DNA from: an uncultured Chloroflexota bacterium
Lineage (GTDB): Bacteria; Chloroflexota; Anaerolineae; Aggregatilineales; Phototrophicaceae
Assembly: GCA_937942935.1 (NCBI GenBank)
Contig: CALDGT010000910.1
Span: 1-10,354 of the forward strand
DNA length: 10,354 nt
Direction of reading: 5' to 3'
Shown: piece by piece, positions 1 through 6,192 of the stretch
Numbering within the stretch: position 1 is the stretch's first letter
Layout of the letters: each line of letters opens with the position of its first letter
Translations under genes and position numbers: made by a program
The notes under the pieces: model-generated
What the model was told of the DNA's origin: nothing
What the model saw: only the letters and a program-made list of their open reading frames with translations
Database searches by the model: none

Positions 1-491
1 AAACTATTGATTGTCCCCAAATTACCCAAATATGGCATGACGATAATCATCGGCGGTAAGACACCCATGCGAATTCCTTGTTCGAGTGTCGTGATTGTGC
101 CAATATCTTGCCATTGTTCTTCACGATAACTCATCCCATGAATAAGAATAAGCAAGGGAAACCGTTTATTCATCTCATAATAACACGGGGGCAAATACAC
201 ATCATAACGCAAATTTTCGCCACTACCCGCCTCGCTTGGGAATGTGTTCACTTGTTGAATTTGCCCCACATCACTATCACAGGGGAATGGGGTGTTGGAT
301 GGCAACAAGACTTCTGTTGGGGTTGGGATGGGCGTATTGGTCGGGGTTGGGGTGTTGGTAGCGCGGGGTGTTGGCGACAGTGTTGGAACAGGACTAACCA
401 AGACCGCAACAGGTGTTGGTATGGGTGCCATCGGGTCACATGCACTCAAGAAAAATGCCATGATGATGAGCAAAAAGATTGGTTTATTCAC
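1..491 (-). CDS. Secreted lipoprotein with esterase-type alpha/beta-hydrolase domain (C-terminus cut by window edge)
   Basis: Only the first 163 codons are in the window. The protein opens with a lipoprotein signal peptide: Lys3, a hydrophobic stretch at residues 5-15 and the lipobox L-S-A-C with Cys18, so it is predicted to be lipid-anchored outside the cytoplasm. Residues 24-70 form a Thr/Pro-rich linker (repeats such as TPTPTNTPIPTPTE), a style common in Chloroflexota surface proteins. From about residue 92 comes the start of a putative-esterase fold (PF00756-like): NLRYDVYLPPCYYE, a hydrophobic strand, then HGM at 118-120 and a later strand MMIVMPY. The catalytic Ser, Asp and His would lie beyond the edge, so activity cannot be judged. 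I start it at the GTG at 491-489, because no in-frame ATG precedes the signal peptide; a GTG at 494 is equally possible. It overlaps the end of the upstream TrpC-like gene by 8 nt and has no clear Shine-Dalgarno, so translational coupling is likely. Confidence 0.8.
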   Translation of the reverse strand, partial: MNKPIFLLIIMAFFLSACDPMAPIPTPVAVLVSPVPTLSPTPRATNTPTPTNTPIPTPTEVLLPSNTPFPCDSDVGQIQQVNTFPSEAGSGENLRYDVYLPPCYYEMNKRFPLLILIHGMSYREEQWQDIGTITTLEQGIRMGVLPPMIIVMPYLGNLGTINS

Positions 492-1245
492 CACGAAGGA
501 GTTTATATAATTTTTCACGCGATTTATCTCTCACTAACGGTTCATCTAAAACCACCGCATCAACACCATAACCGACCACCGTAGCCATTTGGGTAATGCT
601 TTGGATACATGGACGAAACATCAGGCGCATATTATAAGGTTTATGAGCGCGAGCATACATTAATAAGGCGGTATTTTCATCTGTCGGTTGAAAATAATCC
701 CCAATCCCAATGCTAACCGCGTGCGGACCCATGGATACAGCCAAATTAAATTGTTCGGGTGTTTCGGCATGAATAATCGCCGTCATTCGCACCCGCAATG
801 CAATGCTCACCATCCGTTTGAGCGCCGCTTCTGTCACTAATGACGCATATAACATCACCGCCGAAGCGCCAGATGCCCGCATTTCAAGCACATGATACTC
901 ATTCAAAGCATAATCAAAGGTAATAATAGGTGTATTTTTTGTGCCTAACGAGACCATCAACAAATCTTGTTGACCTTTGCTATACACCCGACTATCGGTG
1001 AATAGCGCAATAGCATCCACCCCTGCCCGTGCCATCCGTAATCCTTGCATCACGGGGTCGTATGTTTGTGCAAGGGGAATATAGCCAACTGTCATCACAG
1101 GGGTATTATCATAAATCATATTCAGTGATGGCAAAGGACGCACCCGCATATCCGACAAGGCAATAACAGCCAATTGTGGGGTGCGTTGTTGCCGATTTTC
1201 GAGCAACAATCGTTTTACAGAGAGGATTTTCTGCAAATCTTCCAT
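484..1245 (-). CDS. TrpC-fold (indole-3-glycerol-phosphate synthase-like) protein, probable pseudoenzyme
   Basis: This 253-residue beta/alpha-barrel protein aligns along its length with indole-3-glycerol-phosphate synthase, the tryptophan-pathway enzyme. The matching landmarks are the N-terminal helix with KRLLLENR, AGVDAIALFTDSRVYSKG (72-91), PIITFDYALNEYHVLEMRASGASAVML (106-132) and GVDAVVLDEPL (227-237). The catalytic positions are all replaced. The Glu and Lys of the first strand (family E-I-K) read V-G-Y at 53-55. The Lys of RKDF is Phe110, the Glu of LVEVH is His159, the Asn of GINNRD is Gly180, and the Glu-Ser of SESG are Arg211-Pro212. The last phosphate-binding strand reads VVLDE instead of LVGES. 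I infer a binding or structural role, not synthesis of indoleglycerol phosphate. No other trp gene lies nearby. It sits 11 nt after the pseudoreceiver gene and overlaps the lipoprotein gene, so the three are probably one transcript. The family is clear; the function is unknown. Confidence 0.82.
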   Translation of the reverse strand: MEDLQKILSVKRLLLENRQQRTPQLAVIALSDMRVRPLPSLNMIYDNTPVMTVGYIPLAQTYDPVMQGLRMARAGVDAIALFTDSRVYSKGQQDLLMVSLGTKNTPIITFDYALNEYHVLEMRASGASAVMLYASLVTEAALKRMVSIALRVRMTAIIHAETPEQFNLAVSMGPHAVSIGIGDYFQPTDENTALLMYARAHKPYNMRLMFRPCIQSITQMATVVGYGVDAVVLDEPLVRDKSREKLYKLLRGE

Positions 1246-1256
1246 TATGAATCAGA

Positions 1257-2414
1257 TTAATTACCGGGCAAAATGCCAGCGTCCTGCGCCCAATCCCAAT
1301 CGAAGGTTTTGCCTTGTTGGGTAGAACCAGTGACTTCATCTAATTTTTCGGGGTCAAATAGATTGTCATCTACTGCCACATCACCACCAAAAAGCGCATC
1401 TAAATCGAGTTCTTTGATGGGGTCTAATTTCTTGATGACTGGCTCAACGTCTTTGGGTTTATCTACAGGGATTTCGGCACGCGCCAATTCAATCAGTTCT
1501 TCTTTGACTTCGGCTTTTTTGACGTGTTGGCGTTTTGGCGGTTCTTCTTTCTTCGCAGGAGGCAACACCAAAAAGGCATTTGCACCCAACAAGCCAATTA
1601 AATCTTCAACAGCTTTGCGACCATACCGATTTACGCCACCAAAGTTACGTGCGCCTTGTTGACCATCAAAAATGGCGACCAAAAAGTGATGTAACCCCGC
1701 AGACAGCACAAAAATATCATAATTTTCGCCATCATATAATTGAACAGTCGAAACTTGCCCCGCGACAAGATCTTTTACGCCGTAATTAATCGCCATGACA
1801 GGGCTTAATACTTGTGCCAAACTGAGGTTATCGGCGTATCCAGCCGCGCCAGATTCTTGCAAAATATCACCAGACCGACTGACCAATAACACCGACATCG
1901 CGGCGACATCGGCGCGGAAAGTATCTACAATGGTTTTTGCGCGAGCTAATTCTAAATTGGGGACGGGTCCCAAGTCCATCGGTTCGGATGTGCCACCACT
2001 AGAGGCGACAGGAGCATGTTTTGCCTTCATCATCGCTTCTGGGCTTTCTAAACCGCCAATTAACACCCGCAAAAATTGATGAATATCTACAGGGCGACTC
2101 ATATAGACAAATGGGGAATCGGCAGAAGTCTCTTCATCGAGGTCATCGGGGTCATCTTCATCGCCCAAAATAATCACCGATACATTTGGGGATTGTTGTT
2201 TGACACGCAATGCAAATTCAAACCCTTTCATGTGTTCATCCACATTAAAGGCAGTCACGACCAAGTTAGCGCGTTTCGTCTCTTCTAAAGCATCTAGGCT
2301 ACTTGGCACATCCGTCTGAATGATAGATAAATCGAGCAAATCCATCGCAGAGCGAACAATGCGAGCAATTGCGCCCGTTGCGTCTACAGTGATAATGCGT
2401 GGTGTGTTCCCCAT
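1257..2414 (-). CDS. Pseudoreceiver fused to roadblock/LC7-like domain, acidic C-terminal tail
   Basis: The protein is 385 residues if it starts at the ATG at 2414. A GTG at 2456 would add 14 residues, but a TATAAT box at 2467-2462 puts the expected transcript start near 2455, and AAAGG lies 10-14 nt upstream of the ATG. Residues 5-120 have receiver topology: RIITVD, then NLVVTAFNVDEHMKGFEFAL where a receiver has its phosphoacceptor Asp but here has Ala, then SVIILG and YMSRPVDIHQFL, with Arg for the conserved Lys. It is therefore unlikely to be phosphorylated in the usual way. Residues about 155-280 look like a roadblock/LC7 or small sensor domain: MSVLLVSRSGDILQESG, YDGENYDIFVLSAG, FLVAIFDG. 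The remaining 100 residues are charged, Lys/Glu/Pro-rich and then Asp-rich (LDALFGGDVAVDDNLFD), probably disordered. It heads the minus-strand operon. A role as a signalling adaptor is inferred; the roadblock call is less sure than the receiver fold. Confidence 0.8.
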   Translation of the reverse strand: MGNTPRIITVDATGAIARIVRSAMDLLDLSIIQTDVPSSLDALEETKRANLVVTAFNVDEHMKGFEFALRVKQQSPNVSVIILGDEDDPDDLDEETSADSPFVYMSRPVDIHQFLRVLIGGLESPEAMMKAKHAPVASSGGTSEPMDLGPVPNLELARAKTIVDTFRADVAAMSVLLVSRSGDILQESGAAGYADNLSLAQVLSPVMAINYGVKDLVAGQVSTVQLYDGENYDIFVLSAGLHHFLVAIFDGQQGARNFGGVNRYGRKAVEDLIGLLGANAFLVLPPAKKEEPPKRQHVKKAEVKEELIELARAEIPVDKPKDVEPVIKKLDPIKELDLDALFGGDVAVDDNLFDPEKLDEVTGSTQQGKTFDWDWAQDAGILPGN

Positions 2415-2461
2415 AAAAACAGCCTTTACCCAATAATTGATTGCAAAATTATCCACTTGTT

Positions 2462-2467
2462 ATTATA
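2462..2467 (-). promoter_or_regulatory. -10 box (TATAAT) for the leftward operon
   Basis: Reading the minus strand, positions 2467-2462 spell a perfect TATAAT. I see no good TTGACA at 16-18 nt upstream, so this would be a -10 with a weak -35. The predicted start near 2455 gives a leader of about 40 nt to the ATG at 2414. Confidence 0.4.
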
Positions 2468-2525
2468 ACGCAGAAAAAAAGATTGCGTACCGTGAGAATT
2501 ATCCCAATCCTCGCACATCTATCAC

Positions 2526-2540
2526 AATTGTACTACAATT
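2526..2540. promoter_or_regulatory. 15-bp palindrome AATTGTA-C-TACAATT, possible GntR-type operator
   Basis: Arms AATTGTA (2526-2532) and TACAATT (2534-2540) are perfect reverse complements around a single C. The core TTGTACTACAA fits the loose GntR-family pattern T-N-G-T-N3-A-C-N-A. The right arm contains TACAAT (2534-2539), one mismatch from a -10 box, so a bound protein would cover a possible promoter for the transferase gene starting at 2577. No regulator of this family is in the window, so the assignment is inference. Confidence 0.35.
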
Positions 2541-2562
2541 TTGACGATTCGATGGTTAACAC

Positions 2563-2566
2563 AGGA
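2563..2566 (+). promoter_or_regulatory. Ribosome binding site deciding the transferase start
   Basis: AGGA lies 10 nt before the ATG at 2577. It supports that start over the in-frame TTG at 2541, which lies just past the palindrome and would add twelve residues that look non-native. Confidence 0.5.
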
Positions 2567-2576
2567 CTTTTTTATC

Positions 2577-3593
2577 ATGACCTATCAATTTGTCCCCATT
2601 TTGGTTGTTGCCTTCGCCATTGCACTCGGCATGACACCTGTCTCGCGTCAGGTCGCTATGCGCTTAGGTGTCATTGACCGTCCCAAAAAGCGAAATATCA
2701 CCAAAGCGCCCACCCCAATGCTCGGTGGGTTAGCCATCTTCACCGCCTATAGCCTCTCTTTATTATTATTCATGCCCAGTGCTTTATATGGTACATGGGC
2801 ATATATTTGGTTAGGAACAGCCCTACTAGGCATTACTGGGGCAATTGATGACCGATATGATTTGTCATGGCGCGTTAAAATGCCTGTGATGATTTTATCT
2901 GCTGTGCTGATGTTATTTGCCGGAATTAACATCAATTTATTCCAGACCCCACTCATCGATTATCCCATCACCATCATTTGGCTCGTCGCGCTCATCAATG
3001 CTGTCAATTTTATGGATAACATGGACGGTCTGAGCGCGGGGTTATCGGCAATTGCGGGTGGATTTTTTGTGTTGCTCGGACTAGCACAAGATTTATCACT
3101 TGTAACTTGTATGGGGGCGGCAATTTTGGGGAGTGCATTGGGGTTTTTGACTTTTAACTTTAACCCTGCAAGCACCTTCATGGGTGATATGGGGGCATTA
3201 TCATTGGGTTACAATTTGGGCATTTTGGGCATCCTCATCGAATTTGATACACGCCCAATAGGAATCACTTGGATGATTCCTATCCTCGTTTTGGCACTCC
3301 CCATTTTCGATATTAACCTTGTTGTGTTCACCCGCTTGCGTGAAGGTCGCTCACCTGTAGACGCTGGCAAAGACCACACCTCACATCGTTTGTTGAGCGC
3401 AGGATTTTCGGCACGGATGACCCTATTAATCCTCTATACCGCCTGCCTGTTATTTGGCAGTTTGGGAATTCTCATCAGCACGTATCCCGATATAACAGCA
3501 TGGTTAATTGGGGTAGGGAGCTTAATTTTACTAGGCACATTATTTGTATTAATGATGTATATCAGGTGGCATTTTCAGCTTGCCAAAAATTGA
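2577..3593 (+). CDS. WecA/TagO/MraY-family polyprenyl-phosphate sugar-1-phosphate transferase
   Basis: This 338-residue polytopic membrane enzyme belongs to the family that moves a sugar-1-phosphate, usually GlcNAc-1-P from UDP-GlcNAc, onto undecaprenyl phosphate at the inner face of the membrane, starting cell-wall or surface polysaccharide synthesis. Family motifs are in order: KAPTPMLGGLAIF (43-55); the metal-binding Asp pair GAIDDRYDL (D91, D92); INAVNFMDNMDGLSAG (140-155) with the NxxNxxD and DG signature; FMGDMGALSLG (201-211); LPIFD (241-245); and DHTSHRLL (266-273), the loop His motif of WecA/TagO enzymes. About ten hydrophobic segments fill the rest. MraY itself is usually longer and sits in a mur/mra cluster, which is absent here, so WecA/TagO/RgpG-type is the better call; substrate specificity cannot be read. 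It stands alone, divergent from the pseudoreceiver operon, with a 550-bp gap behind it. Confidence 0.9.
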   Translation: MTYQFVPILVVAFAIALGMTPVSRQVAMRLGVIDRPKKRNITKAPTPMLGGLAIFTAYSLSLLLFMPSALYGTWAYIWLGTALLGITGAIDDRYDLSWRVKMPVMILSAVLMLFAGININLFQTPLIDYPITIIWLVALINAVNFMDNMDGLSAGLSAIAGGFFVLLGLAQDLSLVTCMGAAILGSALGFLTFNFNPASTFMGDMGALSLGYNLGILGILIEFDTRPIGITWMIPILVLALPIFDINLVVFTRLREGRSPVDAGKDHTSHRLLSAGFSARMTLLILYTACLLFGSLGILISTYPDITAWLIGVGSLILLGTLFVLMMYIRWHFQLAKN

Positions 3594-3725
3594 TTAAAAG
3601 TTGATATTTCCAAATATTTCACACATTTCCGCTATTAGAAATTCATCAAAAATAAACCATTTTGTTATAAGTTTTGAACAAGAACAAATAATCTGTTCAA
3701 AACTCGGCAAAAAATGTTCAAAACC

Positions 3726-3743
3726 TGTTCAAAACTTTGAACA
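3726..3743. repeat. 18-bp palindrome TGTTCAAA-AC-TTTGAACA within the array
   Basis: Arms 3726-3733 and 3736-3743 are perfect reverse complements separated by AC. It is the most compact head-to-head pairing in the array and is a likely dimer site. The GAACA ends are 8 bp apart, so it is not the GAAC-N4-GTTC type of SOS box. Confidence 0.6.
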
Positions 3744-3836
3744 ATTTATGAATGAAAAATGAGTGGATAATGAGTCGGAGATAAGATTACAAATCTATTA
3801 CTGTTCAAAACTACCCCTTTTAGAACATAAAATCTT

Positions 3837-3865
3837 GAGTTTTGAACAACCCCTGTTCAAAACTC
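3837..3865. repeat. Perfect 12-bp inverted repeat with 5-nt loop (GAGTTTTGAACA / TGTTCAAAACTC)
   Basis: The arms 3837-3848 and 3854-3865 are perfect reverse complements around ACCCC. As DNA this is two operator-like half-sites pointing away from each other; as RNA it would form a hairpin. No T-run follows (CATAACAAAA), so it is not an intrinsic terminator in the forward direction. Confidence 0.6.
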
Positions 3866-3980
3866 ATAACAAAAAACAAACCTAAAATCCATAATTCGCG
3901 CCAAAAAAACTATTAATTTTTGCTTTTTATCCCACAAAATCGCACTTTATCCCAAACTTATAACATTTCTGTAACAAGTT

Positions 3981-4010
3981 TTGAACATCTTTGAACAGCC
4001 CTACTACTAT
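3981..4010 (+). promoter_or_regulatory. Candidate promoter whose -35 lies inside a repeat copy
   Basis: TTGAAC (3981-3986), the end of a GTTTTGAACA copy, is followed after 18 nt by TACTAT (4005-4010). Both are imperfect matches to the consensus. If used, transcription would begin near 4017 and leave a leader of about 125 nt before the kinase ATG. Binding of the array protein here would block the polymerase. Confidence 0.25.
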
Positions 4011-4143
4011 AGAAAAGATATAAACCATTCCCCTAAAAAATTTTGGAAAATAGAAAAATCAAAACCCTCCTTGAACACAGAAATATGACAGGATGTGATA
4101 CACTTAGGCTATTCTGACAATTAAAGGAAAAGGCTGTAATCAC

Positions 4144-5424
4144 ATGGGAGACTCACTCGATATTGGGTACATCAAACAATTAGAAGCAGAGGTAGCAAAC
4201 CTAAAATTGCTCCTTGAGATTAATAACGTTTTGAACAGCATATTACTTAAACCAACCGTCAACATAGATGCCCTATTAGGGTATTTGATGGATGCGGCGG
4301 CAAAACTAACCAATTCGCAATCGGCATCCGTTATCTTGTGGAAAGAGGAATTGGGTGAGTTGGCAATTGCCGCAACAACCACCGATACGAGCAACCTGAT
4401 TGGCAAACTTGTCCCACTCGATAGCATTGCAGGGATAATTTTCAAAGAGCAAAAAGTAGTTCAAGTAGATGATGCTGTCCATGACCCACGTCATTATGAA
4501 GGGATAGACCAAACCAATCAATTCATCACCAAATCGTTATTAGGTGTCCCACTCATCGCAAAAGATAAGGTCGTTGGTGTTTTGGAAGTTATCAATAAAC
4601 GAAGCCTTCCATGGACAATTGAAGATACTCGTAATTTGACCATTTTGGCGGCAGAAGCGGCAATTGCGATTGAAGTCGGGCAATTGGTGATGCAATTGCA
4701 AAAAGCAAACACAGAACTTGCAGATTTAGATAACCTCAAAAATGATTTTATTGCGATTGCTAGTCATGAATTAAGAACCCCGCTTGGCATTATTATGGGA
4801 TATGCCAGCTTTTTACAAGAAGAAGACGATGAATCGGTGAGTGAACAAGCAAGTAAAGTCATGGAAAGTGCCATGCAATTGCGCCGTATTATTGATGCGA
4901 TGATAAACTTGCGCTATCTAAAGCAAAAAACCGAACAACTTCATCGTGAACCTACCCCACTAGGCGCATTGATGGATGATTTGCAACACGATACATTGGC
5001 AGTTACCAGTAGCAGGACGCATCAAATAAAATTCACCACCGAAAATGTTCATACCCGAATTTTTATAGACAGAACGCGCATGTTGATGGCTTTGAACAAC
5101 CTTTTGAACAATGCCGTCACGTATTGCCCACAAGGTGGCAATATCGAATTACACGCATGGGTGAAGCCAGATGCAAATGAAGCGACCATCCGCATTAAAG
5201 ATGATGGAATCGGGATAGAACCAGAACAATTAGAGCGAATTTTTAAGGAATTTTATCAGGTAGAAGATCACATGGTGCGTCGCTATGGAGGGCTTGGAAT
5301 TGGTTTAAGTATTGCACAAGCCGTCATAGAGGCACATCATGGTAAAATTTGGGCAGAGAGCGATGGACTTGGCAAAGGAGCAACATTTTTTGTTACATTG
5401 CCATTGGCAGAATCTGCCGATTAG
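4144..5424 (+). CDS. Soluble GAF-domain sensor histidine kinase
   Basis: The kinase has 426 residues and no transmembrane segment, so it is cytoplasmic. Order: N-terminal coiled coil (about 8-35); GAF sensor domain (about 40-180; LIGKLVPLDSIAGIIFKEQKVVQVDDAVHDPRH, then SLLGVPLIAKDKVVGVLEVINK); a short coiled linker; HisKA with FIAIASHELRTPLG and phosphoacceptor His208; HATPase_c with N box LNNLLNNAVTY (317-327), G1 DDGIGI (353-358), F box ERIFKEFYQ and G2 GGLGIGL (382-388). All catalytic motifs are intact, so it should autophosphorylate. No response regulator gene is adjacent, which makes it an orphan; the degenerate receiver on the left side lacks the phosphoacceptor Asp. The ligand of the GAF domain cannot be read. 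The ATG at 4144 is preceded by AAGGAAAAGG (4124-4133) at suitable spacing. The repeat array directly upstream suggests dedicated transcriptional control. Confidence 0.93.
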   Translation: MGDSLDIGYIKQLEAEVANLKLLLEINNVLNSILLKPTVNIDALLGYLMDAAAKLTNSQSASVILWKEELGELAIAATTTDTSNLIGKLVPLDSIAGIIFKEQKVVQVDDAVHDPRHYEGIDQTNQFITKSLLGVPLIAKDKVVGVLEVINKRSLPWTIEDTRNLTILAAEAAIAIEVGQLVMQLQKANTELADLDNLKNDFIAIASHELRTPLGIIMGYASFLQEEDDESVSEQASKVMESAMQLRRIIDAMINLRYLKQKTEQLHREPTPLGALMDDLQHDTLAVTSSRTHQIKFTTENVHTRIFIDRTRMLMALNNLLNNAVTYCPQGGNIELHAWVKPDANEATIRIKDDGIGIEPEQLERIFKEFYQVEDHMVRRYGGLGIGLSIAQAVIEAHHGKIWAESDGLGKGATFFVTLPLAESAD

Positions 5425-5477
5425 GACTAAGATTAATGCAATAAACACACGTCACAAAGAGAATATATAAACTGGTT

Positions 5478-5482
5478 AGGAG
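5478..5482 (+). promoter_or_regulatory. Strong ribosome binding site for the UPF0173 hydrolase
   Basis: AGGAG ends 6 nt before the ATG at 5489. The 64-nt gap after the kinase stop also holds an AT-rich stretch (TATATAA at 5464-5470), so an internal promoter is possible. Confidence 0.5.
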
Positions 5483-5488
5483 CGATTT

Positions 5489-6175
5489 ATGAGCCTCTCA
5501 TTTACATGGTTAGGACATTCGGCTTTTCGGTTGGATATTAATGGACACGTTGTGCTTGTTGACCCATTTTTGACGGGCAACCCACTCGCACCTATCCGTC
5601 CAGAAGAAATTAGCCCAGAACTGATTTTGGTTAGTCATGGACATGGCGACCATGTTGGAGATACTGTCGAAATTGCCAAACGCACACAAGCCCCAGTCAT
5701 CAGCAATTTTGAAATTGGGAATTGGTTACGCAAACAAGGTGTCGAAAACACTGTAGGGTTAAATTTAGGTGGTACATATCAGGGGGCGTTTTGCAAGGTA
5801 AAATCTACTATTGCACATCATAGCTCCTCGTTACCAGATGGGACTTATGCGGGCAACCCAATGGGATTTGTCATTAGCACAGACCAACTCAAATTATATT
5901 ATGCAGGCGATACCTGCCCCTTCACAGAAATGGCATGGATAGGGGATATGGGGATTGATGTTGCCTTTTTGCCCATTGGTGATTTATTTACAATGGGCAT
6001 AGAAGATTCTCTTAAAGCGATAGAACTGGTTCGCCCACGGTTTGTTGTGCCAATGCACTATGCAACATTCCCACCTATCATGCAAGATGGTGGGGCGTGG
6101 GCGAGCCGTGTGAACAATATGACCAACGCCACCCCCATTGTATTGGATCCGGGTGGCAAATATACCATCAACTGA
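5489..6175 (+). CDS. UPF0173-family metal-dependent hydrolase (metallo-beta-lactamase fold)
   Basis: At 228 residues this is the usual length of the UPF0173 (YtkL-like) family of small metallo-beta-lactamase-fold hydrolases. The opening MSLSFTWLGHSAFRLDINGH and LVDPFLTGNP are characteristic of the family. Metal ligands are visible: the HxHxDH motif SHGHGDH (His50, His52, Asp54, His55), IAHHSSS (His110 or His111), YYAGDT (Asp141) and PMHYATFP (His190). It is predicted to be a cytoplasmic, dinuclear-metal hydrolase; the physiological substrate of the family is not established. The gene follows the sensor kinase by 64 nt and precedes phosphofructokinase by only 17 nt, so co-transcription with the latter is likely, although a functional link to glycolysis is not shown by the sequence. 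Confidence 0.93.
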   Translation: MSLSFTWLGHSAFRLDINGHVVLVDPFLTGNPLAPIRPEEISPELILVSHGHGDHVGDTVEIAKRTQAPVISNFEIGNWLRKQGVENTVGLNLGGTYQGAFCKVKSTIAHHSSSLPDGTYAGNPMGFVISTDQLKLYYAGDTCPFTEMAWIGDMGIDVAFLPIGDLFTMGIEDSLKAIELVRPRFVVPMHYATFPPIMQDGGAWASRVNNMTNATPIVLDPGGKYTIN

Positions 6176-6192
6176 AAGGCTAAATTCACCGT

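Larger units (their letters stand above)
3671..3997. repeat. Array of about ten GTTTTGAACA / TGTTCAAAAC sites in both orientations
   Basis: Exact 10-mers GTTTTGAACA lie at 3671-3680, 3839-3848 and 3978-3987. Exact reverse complements TGTTCAAAAC lie at 3694-3703, 3715-3724, 3726-3735, 3802-3811 and 3854-3863. Near copies are ACTTTGAACA (3734-3743), TCTTTGAACA (3988-3997) and a poorer TTTTAGAACA (3818-3827). Several neighbours in the same orientation are spaced 21, 11, 10 and 21 bp apart, close to whole turns of DNA, as expected if proteins bind along one face. Most likely this is an operator cluster controlling the kinase gene downstream or the transferase upstream. An iteron-like or titration site is an alternative. 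The motif matches no operator I can name with confidence. Confidence 0.8.
3594..4143. other. AT-rich intergenic region, 550 bp, without coding sequence
   Basis: Both strands are full of short stops and no start with a ribosome binding site leads into an open frame. The base composition drops sharply (line 3661-3720 has only 16 G/C in 60). Its main content is the GTTTTGAACA/TGTTCAAAAC repeat array at 3671-3997, followed by about 145 nt of leader to the kinase gene. I see no intrinsic terminator for the transferase gene in the first 70 nt and no tRNA-like or recognisable riboswitch structure. Two TTTATCCC runs (3926-3933 and 3947-3954) and one TTATCCACT (minus strand, 3770-3762) are noted but not called as DnaA boxes. 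Confidence 0.75.

Noticed and set aside
78..584. Open frames on the plus strand opposite the lipoprotein gene, with Trp/Gly-rich composition
   Set aside because: They are shadows of the Thr/Pro-rich linker read backwards; there is no ribosome binding site and the minus-strand frame has a convincing signal peptide and hydrolase motifs.
484..1245. Working tryptophan biosynthesis gene trpC
   Set aside because: All catalytic residues are replaced and no other trp gene is adjacent, so the symbol was not given.
2577..3593. MraY (phospho-MurNAc-pentapeptide transferase)
   Set aside because: There is no mur/mra gene context and the DHTSHR loop fits the WecA/TagO branch better.
3726..3743. SOS (LexA) box
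   Set aside because: Known GAAC/GTTC-type boxes have a 4-bp centre, whereas this palindrome has 8 bp between TGTTC and GAACA; there is no DNA-repair gene downstream.
2449..3954. Replication origin from scattered DnaA-box-like sites (TTATCCACT at 2449-2457 and on the minus strand at 3770-3762, TTTATCCC at 3926 and 3947)
   Set aside because: The sites are few, imperfect and far apart, and no dnaA, dnaN or parAB gene is nearby.
3671..3997. CRISPR array
   Set aside because: The units are only 10 bp, occur in both orientations and lack uniform spacers; no cas gene is present.
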